Positions 10,544 to 21,889 of a stretch of DNA of 41,534 nucleotides are shown here, piece by piece (position 1 is the stretch's first letter; each line of letters opens with the position of its first letter). The stretch comes from Ophiothrix spiculata (lineage: Eukaryota > Echinodermata > Ophiuroidea > Amphilepidida > Ophiotrichidae): the NCBI GenBank assembly GCA_000969725.1, contig JXSR01S032318.1, one strand, 5' to 3'. Below the pieces are notes generated by a model, which was not told where the DNA came from, made no database searches, and saw only the letters and a program-made list of their open reading frames with translations. The position numbers and the translations under genes were made by a program.

Positions 10544-10999
10544 GTGAGTAATCACTTCAGGGCTCTCTCTTTTGAAATGTAAATAAATGTACTTTTACCA
10601 TGGTGATATGTAAATACAGTCTAAAACTATTTGAAACTATTCAATAGAACATCATCTTTTCATCATAATAAATGTGCGAAAAGTAAGCAAGATTGTCAAA
10701 AATTTAGTCCAAAATTTACAAAGATCTGTTTGCATACATATTTTCTGGATCATGTATTCATATACCATAAAAGACCAAGGGTATCATAGTATAGGATGAA
10801 AGGAAAATACCAATGACAATATCTGAGGTAGTTCCTCTCTCTCACATGTCATTTCGGGGTAATTGTCTTTGTGTACCACAATTCATTTTAGGACAGAAGA
10901 TATGAGCAAGACTTAAATATTGTATTTTATATGAATTATACAAATAATTGATGCACACAACATTAAAGTGACTAAATAATGATAACATATTGGGAAATG
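10544..10999 (+). other. intron, no feature recognised
   Basis: AT-rich intron sequence with no recognised repeat or exon. Confidence 0.4.
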
Positions 11000-11360
11000 A
11001 AAGGTGCAATTCATGATCCACTTTTCACCCTCAAGGTCATCTCTATCAAATTTGAGTTTTTTAGCTTATAAGAATCATCAAGAGGTATATGTTACGATCC
11101 CCAAACCATTCTTTCATATGTGCATGCATTTTGAGAAAAATGAGAAAATGTGTAATTTTCTAATTATTGTCGGGGCCCCGACAATAATTACAACACAGTT
11201 GTCTATGGCAAGGGATTTTCAAAATGCTGAAAAGCTTGTAACTTGGGAACGAACAATTGGAATCAATAAAGTGAAATTTTCAGTACCGTATATTATGTTG
11301 TATTCTTTTTTTTTGTTTGCCTAGAAAAGAGGTCACATCAAAATCATGAATTGCACCTTT
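11000..11360. mobile_element. MITE with perfect 18-bp terminal inverted repeats
   Basis: AAAGGTGCAATTCATGAT at 11000-11017 is repeated in perfect reverse complement at 11343-11360. The 361-bp interior has no supported protein, and a 106-codon frame across it is chance. It contains the 30-bp palindrome at 11161-11190. The superfamily is not determined because the target duplication is unclear. Confidence 0.75.
11161..11190. repeat. perfect 30-bp palindrome with GGGGCCCC centre
   Basis: Fifteen bases (TAATTATTGTCGGGG) are followed at once by their exact reverse complement, with no spacer. The palindrome sits near the middle of the MITE at 11000-11360 and can form a cruciform or hairpin. Confidence 0.9.
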
Positions 11361-11439
11361 AAAGAACTATTTTGCACACGTGACAATATATTTGGAAAAT
11401 TAGAAACGTGTTACATTAACAATATATTTGGTTATACAG

Positions 11440-11558
11440 AAACGGCAACTCCAACTTGTGCAGATGCTACAACCGGGACTACAACTACCCCTATGGGTAT
11501 GACACCACAAGTTGTTACTACAAATCCAGAAGCAAATATAATAGAAACTACTACCAAA
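11440..11558 (+). CDS. Adhesion GPCR-like gene, exon: Thr-rich linker
   Basis: The exon starts after GGTTATACAG (phase 1) and ends phase 0 at donor GTAAGT. It encodes TATPTCADATTGTTTTPMG, then TPQVVTTNPEANIIETTTK. The Thr/Pro-rich composition suggests an O-glycosylated stalk between the lectin and GAIN domains, as in many adhesion receptors. A single cysteine is present. There is no homology beyond composition, so membership in the gene rests on splice phase, position and the stalk-like content. Confidence 0.7.
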
Positions 11559-11635
11559 GTAAGTGTATTTAACTCATAATCTTCAAGACACTTCGACAAA
11601 TTGATTTGGTAATTCTGGTGCTTTGTGAAATGTAG

Positions 11636-12661
11636 CAGGGCTTCGAAATCAACGGGAGCACGGGAGCGCCGCTCCCAGAAAAAAATCATGGCCGGCAGAA
11701 AAAAAAAATGAGGCAGTCAAAAAAAAAAATGGGAAAAAAAAGATTAATATTTTCTGATTTCTACAAGATCACATCAAAAATAATATGTGTTTAAATGTTA
11801 CCATGGTTACTTAACAGTGCAGTGTAACAATATGTAACAATATCATATCAGTAGTTTATTATTGTTGTGTCTGTCCTACCCTGCTCCCGTATGGAGCAAT
11901 TTCTAGCAGAACATTTGATGTTGATGTCATAAATAATAAAACGGGAGGTGTTATCAATTTTAGCATAACAAATTAAAGTCAAGTTAATATTTTTCCGTTT
12001 AACCCTTTAATTATTAAATTCTTGAACTACAATTTGTATTTTTTTCTGCTAAAATGTTATTGAACAAAAAAAAATTGTGCATTGTTTGTCGAGCTGTTAC
12101 TAGACTTGCAAAACCAACGTGCTGATTGTGTGATCAAACCTGATCATAGTCTCTGTTCCACGCTGCTGAAGTTGAACTTAATGAGTTGGTAAGAATTAGA
12201 CTCATATTTATCTGTTGCCAGAACAGATGAAATACATAAATTTTAAAATTCATTCATTACCCATATGTATTCATCTATTGGTTAATATCACTGTTTGGTT
12301 CACAGGTTAAAACGTTTTGCAAGATTTTTGACCTAAAAAGCTATCATTTATGTTGTTTCTTTAGGTAACAGTGGTTTTGTACTCAGCTTAACTACATAGC
12401 ATTTTTTTTTAATGTTTTTGTGAACCTTTTCAACATGCTACAAAATTGAAAGAAATGGGGTCTCAGGATGCTGATTTTTGCCCTCAAGTATACCTAAAAC
12501 CCAAGAGCTTCCGGGGGCTCCGCCCCCTGGACCCCACCCACTAGGGCTTAGCGACAAGTCGCTCGCAATCGCGGCAAGCCGCTCAAACAGTTAATTTCTT
12601 GCAGAAAATATTTCAGAATTACTTCATGCTCCCAGACAGCCAAATTCATTTCGATGCCCTG
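11636..12661. mobile_element. non-autonomous hAT-type element with 8-bp target duplication
   Basis: The element starts CAGGGCTTCGAAAT and ends ATTTCGATGCCCTG. It is flanked by exact 8-bp duplications AAATGTAG (11628-11635 and 12662-12669). CAGGG-type ends with an 8-bp duplication are diagnostic of the hAT superfamily. Subterminal GGGAGC/GCTCCC motifs are inverted. The 1026-bp interior includes a GC-rich patch (12510-12590) with GCTCCGCCCCC and three related short runs around CGCTCGC. No transposase frame is visible. Confidence 0.85.
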
Positions 12662-12751
12662 AAATGTAGGAAGCATCATAAGGAAGTAATTGCATTTTTC
12701 TGTGGTAAAAACGATGCTGCATGTAAAATGTAGATATTCTGAAACAGAATG

Positions 12752-12921
12752 GCCTGTATTCCAGAAAGATGTTTAGCTAAACCATTGTTTAACTGAGCAT
12801 CAACTGTCCAGGAATGATACGCATCATTGCAGCTTTCAAGCAGAACAGTGCAATGAGTCGTGCTGTTAACGAGAAATAAAACTTTTTTTGATTTAGCTAA
12901 ACAACTTTCTGGAATATGGGC
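12752..12921. mobile_element. 170-bp MITE
   Basis: The left end GCCTGTATTCCAGAAAG... GTTTAGCTAAA is matched by the inverted right end TTTAGCTAAACAAC...TTTCTGGAATATGGGC. The inverted repeats are about 28 bp, with two mismatches and one small offset. No coding content. Confidence 0.75.
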
Positions 12922-13776
12922 AAATGTGTCCAGTGAAGTTCAATGACTGAATAACTAAGGTCACATTTTCAAAGCCCTCCAGATTCAATTTTTGGTACTG
13001 CATATACTTGCTATGCAGTACATAGCTTGGATATACAAGAGGCCATCCTGGACAAGATGATATGTTTTCAGACAGTGTAGATTGTGGCAAGGAGTTGAAC
13101 ATGTTGGTAACAAGGCTTGGCAGCTTAGCACTAAATCAGTATCAATATCAGAAGGGTATTCACTAGCAGGTCCAGGGGTGGCTTTGGAGCCCTTTACTTT
13201 GTGAAAAGGGTCATGTAAGATCAGCCAGTTTTTGACAATTTTATGTAAAGCCACCCTGCATAATACTGGAAGCCCCTCAGAGCGCCAACAGGAAAATATT
13301 CTGGACATGCTGGTGGCCCTTAAAAATAATGGCATAGGCCTATGTATTTTTGCCAATTACTTTAACTATACAAAAAATAAATTATATGGCAGAATATGAG
13401 AAAAATAAAGGAAGAGTTAAAGTTTCATTATGAAAAGTTAAAGAATATGGCACAGTGTTTTTAGACTTTTTAATTAAAAAACGAACTTTGCCTTACATAA
13501 GGCCTATTACCAATAATGCTCCAAATCTGAATAGTCCACTTAGATTTAAAAGTAATATTCAAGCATGAGTTGTCATTGTTGGCCAGCATGGAATTTGCAG
13601 AATATGTCTTAATGAAAGATGTAACAAAACTTTGAATTTGATTGTGTGGGATCCTGTCAAAAATGATTAATATCAATTGGTAATGAGAAACCATAGAATG
13701 AAATCATGCAAGAAATAAAAATTGCTTCAACCAGTAGTCTGATTCATTAATACTTTTTATACACATCAGATTTTAA
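12922..13776 (+). other. intron, no feature recognised
   Basis: Two minus-strand reading frames here (12985-13356, 13470-13694) have no recognisable domain, no splice context and low-complexity composition. I do not call them as genes. Confidence 0.35.
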
Positions 13777-13957
13777 AAAATTGAAATAGATACCTTTTCA
13801 GAGTCATTGTTTTGACAGCACGTAGCTTACGGGATCATCACGATCCCTTCTTTCAGCGTGAGTGTGAATCCCTCATGCTGAATGAAGGGATCGTGATGAT
13901 CCCGTAAGCTATGTGCTGTCAAAACAATGACTCTGAAAAGGTATCTATTTCAATTTT
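13777..13957. repeat. near-perfect long hairpin, 85-bp arms and short loop
   Basis: The left arm (13777-13862) and right arm (13872-13957) are reverse complements with only about three mismatches. They are separated by a loop of about nine bases. The arms carry TGACAGCACGTAGCTTACGG and GGGATCATCACGATCCC, the latter itself palindromic. If transcribed within the receptor intron on either strand, it would give a long double-stranded hairpin RNA. It looks like a young foldback MITE. Confidence 0.85.
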
Positions 13958-14317
13958 TATGATCATGACAGAGTCCAATATCAGTATACACGCTGCTATC
14001 AGACTTTTAGTTTACCACATTTGTCCAAAATATTCATATGTTCAATTCAGATTCAAAACAGTCTGCTTTCAGAATAATCATGTCTCATATTTTATCAGTC
14101 TTTTGAATAGTGAATTATGTTGGCTTTGTTTTGCTCTGTTTTTTAATGAATAATTTTGGTGGCTTTGATTTGTCATGTAATTTATCTGCTTTATTGTTTA
14201 TATAGGTTCCTTTATATGGGAACAGGGTAGGGTGATAATATGTGATTATGTGTGCAATAGATTTGCTGCCGGGGACTTCAGGTGATAATATTTGCAATAT
14301 AGATTTGTGAAAGGGTA

Positions 14318-17277
14318 TGGCGTGCCTAATGTCCAGTAACTAGAAAATCTTGAATTATTGACAAAAATATTGGATTATCGGTTGTAAAGCCAAGATTTTC
14401 AATTGATAATCTAAGATTTTTGAGAAAAACTTGGATTTTCAACTGATAATCCAAGATTTTTCGAACTATTGGACATTTTGTGTTGACAATTTTGGATTAT
14501 CAAATTGAAAATCTTGGATTATCGAATTATTGGACATTTGGCGTCGAAAAACCTGGTTTATCAACTGATAATCCAAGATTTTTGACTTATTTTGAAAATC
14601 TTGGATTATCAAACCGAAAATCTTGGATTTTCATTCTGATAATCCAAGATTTTCAAAAAGAAGTCGAAAAACTTCAATTGATAATCCAAGATTTTCAACG
14701 TATGTCCAATATTTGATAATCCAAGATTTTCAATTTGATAATCCAAGTTTTTCAACGCCAAATGTACAATAATTCGAAAATCTTGGATTATCGGTTGAAA
14801 ATCCAAGTTACGGCGCCAGATGTCCAGTAAGTCGATAATCCAAGATTTTCGGTTGAGGTACACAACATTAAATGTCTTGGTCAATTTCTAGTTACAGCGA
14901 TGCACACACCCAAAGTCAGCGATAAACTAGAACTAAAATGGTCAATTTCATAACTGATATTTACTACTACAATGTTGAATGTGGTGGTTTTAGACTTGGC
15001 TAAACATGTTAAAAAATTTCCCCAACAATTTAATTATCTTGCAATCTCATTTCATTTCACGGGTATGCACACAGGAGTAACACTAAAGAGAAACCGTTTT
15101 ATTTACAGGATAAATAAAATAAAAAGACATCAAGTTATGTTGATAGTTTGATACAAGCATTAAAGGCTTATTAAAACAAACACTATAATGTATTTTTGAG
15201 AAAAATATGATTAACCTTGTTGCTCAAAAATAAACATTAATGGTTAGGATCAAAGAGAAACCATCCAAACTTCAGGTAGTTGTACCTCTATACCTAAAAT
15301 ACCTTTGGCATCCAAAGATACCAAAGCGTAAAGTAGTAACACTTAAGAGAAACCGTTGTATTTACAGGATAAATAAAGCAAAATGCATCAAGTTATGTTG
15401 ATACTTTGATAGTGATACAAACATTGAACGGCTTATTAAAACAAACACTGTAATGCATTTTGAGAAGAAAAATATTACCCTTGTTGCTCAAATATAAACA
15501 TTTAAGGTTAGGAATGTTAGGATCGGAGTACTTACAGCGCTATGATAACAAAACCATATCTCTGTAACTATATAATTCCATAAACGATTTAACTATTGAT
15601 TCGATAGACGGCTTTGGATTCAATGGCAATGCCAACATAACTTAATTATTTTTTTTTAATTATCTCTTTACAATACTGGTAATCCAAAGTCATGTATGGA
15701 ATTATAGTTAAAGTGATATGATTTCGGTATTGAAGTACAACTACGTTTATATGGTTTCTCTTTGATTCTAACCTTTAATGTTTATTTTGAGGGACAAAGT
15801 TAACATTTTTTGCTCAAAAATGCATTATAGTGTTTGTTTTAATAAGCAGTTTAATTTTTGTATCAAAGTACTAACATAGCTTGATGCATTTTTATTTTAT
15901 TTATCCTGTAAATACAACGGTTTCTCTTTAGTGTACCTCCTGTGTGCATATCCGTGAAACTTAATGAGATTGCAAGATAATTAAATTGTTGTGGAAATTC
16001 TTTAACATGTTTAACAAGTCTAAAACCACCCCATACAACATTGTAGTGGTAAGTATATAGCAGTGATAAAATTGACCATTTAAGGGCGCGTTCTCACTGT
16101 GATGTTTGGTACCAGGTCGTGGTACTCGATGCTACATCGAGCCCACTTCCTTACCCAGTGAGAACGCGTTTTAAGTGGACTCAGACCTACATCCGAGATC
16201 GGTTCCGAGACCACCTCATGTAGGTAGTCTCGGTACTAGGACGTGGTACCAAATGCATAGTGAGAACACGTTCGTCATCGTAAGTGGGCCCGGCTCACAT
16301 ACACATGTACTACATGTATACTGTATAGTTTGGCTGTTATTACGACCTATTGCAGGCTAGCTGTATTTTTTAAATACAGTAGTAAACTTATTGCATTATT
16401 TTGTTTCATCTTTACTGTCGGTTAAATTTTTAAACTGTTTACCACACATGGAATTTATTTCTTACTTTATTTATACATGTAGGCTACAGCATGTTATGTT
16501 TTAATTTAAAATCATATTTTTTTAAGTGTAAGTTCTATTATTTCTTCAAATAGTTTTCATCATTTTAAGTTAGTGTAAACTATATTATGAAGTAAGTGTG
16601 CAATCTTGATGTTTTATATATTTTTATAAGGTAATATTTCTTGTAATTTAGTTTTAAGCCACTAGAAATAATAAATCCTTGTAAGTGGACTCAATACCAC
16701 ATTGGCATTTGGCACGGGAGGTAGTACTTTATTGAAACAGTGAGAACAGGAAATCAATGTGGGCCGAGCCCACTTGTATGTGGACTCAGACCTAGGTCTG
16801 AGCTCACATGTTCAGTAAGAACACAACCTAAGTTAGGCCTATAATAGTTTATCCCCGGGATTTTTCGCTGACTTTTAAGGCTACGGCATTTGTGCATCGC
16901 TGTTAGTAGCTAGCTTGACATGGTTCAAGAAATTTATTGTTGTATGCCATAACCGAAAAACCTGGATTATCGAGTTACTGGACATCTGGCATTGAAAATC
17001 TTGGATTTTCAACCGATACTATCCAAGATTTTCGACTTACTGGACATTTGGCGTTGAAAATCTTGGATTATCAAATTGAAAATCTTGGATTATCTTGAAA
17101 TTATTGGACATTTGGCATCAAAAATCTTCATCAAAAATCCAAGATTTTCAACTGATAATCCAAGTTTTTCATCTCGTGAATGAAAAACTTGGATTATCAG
17201 TTGAAAATCTTGGATTATCAAATTGAAAATCTTGGATTATCCAAAAATCCAAGATTACTGAACATTAAGCGCGCCAT
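14318..17277. mobile_element. 3-kb nested foldback element with TTGGATTATC-word ends
   Basis: The ends TATGGCGTGCCTAATGTCC... and ...GAACATTAAGCGCGCCATA are imperfect inverted repeats, and both flanks carry a GAAGGGTATG-like sequence. Inside each end (about 14340-14870 and 16955-17265) the sequence is one word, CTTGGATTATC, and its complement GATAATCCAAG, alternating with AAAATCTTGG/CAATTGAAAAT. Next come inverted arms such as TTACAGCGATGCACAC (14891) against GTGCATCGCTGTTAGTAG (16892). Further in, a block starting GAGAAACCGTT and TTTACAGGATAAATAAA occurs twice in direct order (15085, 15345) and once inverted (about 15745-15935). No transposase is present. A separate element interrupts the right arm at 16084-16827. 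Reading frames here are translations of the word repeat. Confidence 0.7.
16084..16827. mobile_element. inverted-repeat element nested in the right arm of the 3-kb foldback
   Basis: The left end GGGCGCGTTCTCACTG and right end CAGTAAGAACACAACC are inverted repeats (about 12 of 16 match). GTGAGAAC, GTGGACTCAGAC and AGTGGGC/GCCCAC recur inside in both orientations. The host's left arm gives the empty site: at 14934-14950 the matching sequence TAAAATGGTCAATTT is uninterrupted, whereas the right arm breaks at GACCATTTAAG and continues at CTAAGTTAGG. There is no ORF of note. Confidence 0.65.
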
Positions 17278-17859
17278 AGAAGGGTATGCTTTATCACTTG
17301 CTCTTAAGACTAATTTGCTTTGGAGTTATACTCTATAAACTTTGAAGTATGCAACTAGCAATCAGACTCTGTTACAAGATCCATAGCATACCGCTTGTAT
17401 TCTACAACATTGTGAAATGATGGTTTTGTAATGTGCAAGAGACTAGTAATGATTGATTAGGATTGATTAAGACCAAATTACTACGTATCAATATTTGTGT
17501 ACTTAAATCATTCATGATTTTGGTATTATTTTTGGCTAATTTTGTTGCTACCACATGGACAAACATTGCAAATAAGTTCATTTGAATATTCAGCAAGATT
17601 TGTTGCGTGGTTATGACACAAAAAGTATGGACCATTTACTTCCCCGAATGGTCATATTAGCTGGTTTATTTGCATTAATCGGCTGCTTGTTGTGTACTTC
17701 AAGATCCACAGAGTATAGGTTGGTTGTATGGGTGTGGATGAAGTAGTATTGTTAGGTCATATTTGCCTTTTTTATTTTTTCTGTCTTAACCCTGTAAATT
17801 TAATGTTAAGCACAGTCTGAAAATCCTGAATGTTTTCCCCATAATTTGTACTTATACAG
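17278..17859 (+). other. intron, no feature recognised
   Basis: AT-rich intron sequence leading to acceptor TTATACAG at 17852-17859. No repeat could be delimited. Confidence 0.4.
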
Positions 17860-17940
17860 GCTTCGACACAATCCAGCATTGTCACAAATCCATCTGTTGT
17901 AATTGGCATTGGTGAAGTAGTTGATTTCTTAAAAATAGAA
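17860..17940 (+). CDS. Adhesion GPCR-like gene, exon: start of the GAIN region
   Basis: An 81-nt exon, phase 0 at both ends, follows acceptor TACAG and precedes donor GTAAGT. It encodes ASTQSSIVTNPSVVI then GIGEVVDFLKIE, compatible with the helical subdomain A of a GAIN domain (an amphipathic helix after a Ser/Thr linker). The sequence is too short for independent family proof. The call rests on clean splice sites, the open frame, phase fit with 11558 and 20757, and its place in the series. Confidence 0.6.
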
Positions 17941-18486
17941 GTAAGTACATTCTCTATCTATCGATGTTGTATGAAACCCTATGTATATTCATGGGCTAAA
18001 TTCACAAATTTATTTACTCTGAAATTTAAATCGAAAATTTCACAATTTGTGATTTCTATAAGGAGAGAAGTATCTTATGGTGACTGCCTCCATGCTTTGC
18101 TATCTTGGTAGTATTACACTAGAGTCTCTATGATAACTCTTTCTCAAGCTTCACTTTTGACAAAAGAGTTGGAACAAAATAAGGCACTTACAAAAATGCA
18201 GCAGTTGCTGCTCACTATGGTGCTACCAATATTGAGACGGGTTTGAATCTGGGGGGTTTGAAAAGGGAATCATGCAGTATGTGCTGAATGTTTTAGCATT
18301 GCTGACAACCAAAAAGATTTTTTTGACAAAATTACATCATTGCTATGAAATAATATTCTGATTTTTCAAAAACTTGTCAATGATTGTTGTACATATATTT
18401 CACTATTGCTTAATATAATAAATTTGATCAGATAGCTTCATTATCATTACAATTTTTAAAAAGTTATTATTATTAATAGGGTACTA
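17941..18486 (+). other. intron, no feature recognised
   Basis: AT-rich intron with no supported repeat or exon. Confidence 0.4.
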
Positions 18487-19443
18487 CACTGAAAACCTAA
18501 ACTGGTCAGTGTGACTAACTGAAAGCTAGTCCAGATGGTACCCATCTAGACTAGCTTTAAGTTAGTCAGTATTACTGGACTAACAAGGATGACTAACTTA
18601 ACCTAGTCCAGCATGCTGGACTAGTCTCATTTTAGTTGATTTACTAGTTTTAAGTTAGTCTGTTGACCAGCTTGACGTTAGTACAACAAGCTGGACTAGT
18701 TTAGGCTAGTCGCTTGACTAGTTATAGACCAGTTTTACATTAGTCCAGATGGTACCCATTTCGACTAACTTAACGTTAGTCAAGCAGACTTGAAGCAGAC
18801 TTGACTAACGATACGTTAGTCAAGCAGACTTGACTAACGATACTTTAGTCAAGTGGGACTAGGCAACGTTAGTCAGGCAAGCTAGTCGAGCATGCCAGTG
18901 CACATGTACGATAACAAGCTTTTAAGCTTAATCCACGATGTATAGCTAATCCGTCAATAATGTTGAGAGAGGTTTAAGAGTGACATATGAGTACCACCAA
19001 AATAGTTCGTGAGCTGCATATAATCAAATGTTATAATTCACGATACATCAGTACATAATGGTGATATTTATGAGGTCAAACGACGGCACGATGTTTTACA
19101 TGTCTGTGCTGTCCACCATGTTGCCATTAATGACTCCACCTGACCGTGCTCAGCCTGACCAACTTAAGCTAGTCAAGCCAGCTTGACCAACTTGAAGTTG
19201 GTCAAGCTCTTTTGTACTGTCAAGCTAGTCAAGCTCTCAGTCTGGCAAACTCGTCAAGCAAGGTTTTGCACGTTAATCAAGTGGGCTTGACTAGTTTACA
19301 AGCTAGTCAAGCAGGCTTGACTAGTTTACAAGCTAGTCAAGCCTGGTTTGACCAACGTCAAACTAGTCAGGCAAACTGGACTAACCTGCCTGACTAGTTT
19401 AAAGTTAGTTAAGCAGCTGCTTGACTAGTTAAAGTTTTCAGTG
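18487..19443. mobile_element. ACTAGTC/TTAGTC-word inverted-repeat element
   Basis: The ends CACTGAAAACCTAAACTGG and GACTAGTTAAAGTTTTCAGTG are inverted repeats flanked by TA-rich sequence. The outer thirds consist of a short word in both orientations: TTGACTAG/CTAGTCAA, GACTAAC/GTTAGTC and AAGCTAGTCAAGC. The centre (about 18900-19130) is unique sequence. A short frame at 19212-19397 with repeated LTSLQASQA is only the translation of the word repeat. Non-autonomous. Confidence 0.75.
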
Positions 19444-19885
19444 TATATTTTACCAAATGAGTCATAATAAATGCATAAAATTCATTTAGAGAATAAAGAT
19501 AAGATTTATTGTTTTGCTGTCATTATTGTATTGTCTCATAATGGATGGGCATACATTATTTTGAGCAATGGACAAAAATAATGTACTCCCTTCCATTAAG
19601 AGACCATATATGACAGACAATAAACACTATCTTTTTATTCTCATTTTTAGCCACAAACTTGAGTCATTTCATTCTAATGTGAGAATAAAGTCAATTATTT
19701 GCCAAATAATGGATATCTTTATTGGAAAATATAAAATAAAATATTCCTTTCAAATAGAGCAGTATGTGTTGCATGGTGTGCGTACATGTTTTGCACCATG
19801 ATTTTTAATTCACGGCCCACTGCGTTAAATACTGGACGCACTGTCGTGTATTATATCATAATGGATAGTCAAAATTCCTTATTAT
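19444..19885 (+). other. intron with a weak inverted repeat
   Basis: AGAATAAAGATAAG near 19490 and CTATCTTTTTATTCT near 19628 form imperfect inverted arms around CATTATTGTATT and its counterpart, so a decayed foldback is possible. No coding content is recognised. Confidence 0.35.
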
Positions 19886-20447
19886 GACTTGTTATTCTGC
19901 CTTATCTGGTATCACCTCTGACCAACTCAACTGGCTTCAACGCATTCAAAATAGCGCTGCTCGTCTCATCGCCAAAAAGAGAAAATATATGACCATGTTA
20001 CTCCAATCCTCAAAGAACTTCATTGGCTGCCTATCGATTTTCGTATTAAGATCAAATTATGTGTTCTAGCTTTCCGTCATCTCTAAGGCACCCTACCTTT
20101 CTTCTGTTTTACACACGTATAATCCACCCAGCGCTGAATCCACCCCGCACTTTACGTTCCGGTTCTCAAAGCAGGATTCTCAAGATACCAAACTCAGATC
20201 TCAAATCTGCCGGAGAGCATTCATTTAGGTTTCAATGCCCCACTGTTTGGAATTCACTGCCAAACAACATCCGTAACATATCCTCTCTCAGTCAGTTCAA
20301 ATCCGAATTAAAAACCCATCTCTTCCGTCATTTCCTGATTCTTAATTTTTCGTTGTGTTTTTCATTGATCATTGTTCCTGTTTTCACACGCTTCGAGATC
20401 TGTTTGGATGATTTTTGCGCGTTATAAGAACGCTAAATTATTATTAT
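19886..20447 (+). mobile_element. L2/CR1-like LINE, 5'-truncated 3' end
   Basis: Frameshifted + strand frames encode the C-terminal region of a CR1/L2-type reverse transcriptase: YSALSGITSDQLNWLQRIQN then SAARLIAKK, IDFRIKFKLLVLAFRHL-like sequence, NPPRTLRSGSQSRILKIPN, and VWNSLPNNIRNISSLSQFKS then LKTHLFRHF. The 3' end is GCGCGTTATAAGAACGC followed by an ATT microsatellite, the usual tail of the group. Frameshifts near 19975 and 20090 show it is dead. It lies in the intron before exon 20757. Confidence 0.8.
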
Positions 20448-20756
20448 TAAAATCACGTTGGGTGACGTAAGAATTTATTTGATTTTTGTCCTTCATGTCT
20501 TATTTGGCGTTTTCAAGTAAGAAGATTAGTCAAGTATAGTTATATATTTTTATTTCATTCAAGGATGCTGTAATTTAGTATATATCAACATGATAATCGA
20601 TCATTAACAATTTTCCATGCTATCATAACTTTTTTTGCATATTCGTGTGCAAAATCACAAAACCTTTATTACTTTATTGATAATATCATAATCAGACTGA
20701 CAGCTGTTATCTAATATGCTCATTCACTGGATTTTTAATTTTTTAAATTTCCATAG
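20448..20756 (+). other. intron, no feature recognised
   Basis: AT-rich intron ending at acceptor TTTCCATAG. Nothing else is seen. Confidence 0.4.
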
Positions 20757-20850
20757 CTGCAGAACTTGACTGAAATAATTTTCATTGAAGAAGATTTTAC
20801 AACAATTACAAATGAGACAGACTTTCAACATGTAGAGTCTGAGAAATATG
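20757..20850 (+). CDS. Adhesion GPCR-like gene, exon: GAIN domain segment
   Basis: A 94-nt exon, phase 0 start and phase 1 end, between acceptor CCATAG and donor GTATGT. It encodes LQNLTEIIFIEEDFTTITNE then TDFQHVESEKY, with two N-glycosylation sequons (N-L-T and N-E-T) as expected for an extracellular domain. The hydrophobic/acidic alternation fits a GAIN segment. Family identity by itself is weak, but the phase fits both neighbours. Confidence 0.65.
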
Positions 20851-21609
20851 GTATGTACTAGGGTATCATAAAATTTTAAAGATCACCAGAAGAAATACAG
20901 CCAGAAACAAAATTTTATTATGTGACCCATGAGTCATCTTTACATAGACATTGTGCAAAGTAACACATTTGTCCTACTTTAAACTTACTGTCCAAAGACT
21001 GACATTGTAGAGGTCCTCTTTAAAAAAATAAAAATAAAAATCAACATTGTATATTGCTAAAAAAATTTAGGTCAACAATTGTTTATTACGTCATTTTGAT
21101 GTCGTTTGTTGACCGTCATTTTGGTATCAACTGAGAAATCCTAATCTATATTATGGTATCAAATATCTAAACTTTGGGCATGTCATGAGAGCATTACTGG
21201 GATGCAGCCCTTCAGATACAGAGATTAAATCATGCCACGAATCTTTGATTTTTCCATGCAGTTTATCTGATTAGCAAAGGCAGGTTGTTGACATCTGGCT
21301 TGAGCGGCAAAGTAACCTTGACCCAGGCATTGTCAAATCAAATTTGACCTAAAAATCATGTTTTCGACCAATTTGTGTTGTTGCTCCCTACCCATACATG
21401 AGGGGGTTGATCCCATTCGGAGCTCATTTCTACACTTAACTAGATTACCTATCAGATCTGACCAAAAGCAACATAAATTTCCGGATAGTTTCCTTATAAA
21501 CGTCTCATGAGATATGGCTGAATAAAGTGTTTGTGCAGAAATACTTTAGACCGTGAGTGTATTTTTATTTCCTAGCTATTTAGCAAATGACTTTCTCATT
21601 TCTTTTTAG
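20851..21609 (+). other. intron, no feature recognised
   Basis: AT-rich intron ending at acceptor TCTTTTTAG. No repeat could be delimited. Confidence 0.4.
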
Positions 21610-21702
21610 CTTTCTTTACAATGTCAACTAGAAATACTTCGGACTTCAATGTGCCAGTTGGTACCTCTGTGTACCGTTTAGTCTTTCCTTCGGATTTACA
21701 AG
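21610..21702 (+). CDS. Adhesion GPCR-like gene, exon: GAIN domain segment
   Basis: A 93-nt exon, phase 1 at both ends, after TTTTTAG and before GTATGC. It encodes AFFTMSTRNTSDFNVPVGTS then VYRLVFPSDLQ. A sequon (N-T-S) is present. The ending V-x-F-P-x-x-L resembles the stretch before the first GAIN subdomain-B strand, where many adhesion GPCRs have 'I-x-F-P', followed by the A-S-W-A-x-I-G exon. Confidence 0.75.
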
Positions 21703-21889
21703 GTATGCTTACTGTTTTATAAATCATAATTATTGAAAACTTGGTGACAAAGTTCTTTGATGCAAGATATACATAACTGAGAGAACTAATATCCGAATCC
21801 TGGCATGATGAGGAATAAACCCAACCTTGAAAGTGATTAGGCAAATTTTTGATATCATGTTCCTGCAATTTATTTACATGAACTATTTA

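Noticed and set aside
11004..11324. 106-codon frame inside the 11000-11360 element as a transposase
   Set aside because: Far too short, no catalytic motif, and it runs straight through the palindrome.
12985..13694. Minus-strand frames of 123 and 74 codons as genes
   Set aside because: No known motif, no splice support, and unremarkable composition for intron.
14480..14884. Repetitive small proteins at 14480-14716 (+) and 14609-14884 (-)
   Set aside because: They are translations of the word repeat on both strands.
14340..17270. TTGGATTATC repeats as a CRISPR array
   Set aside because: The words occur in both orientations with irregular spacing and no unique spacers, and the genome is eukaryotic.
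19212..19397. Small protein with LTSLQASQA repeats
   Set aside because: It is a translation of the ACTAGTC-word element.
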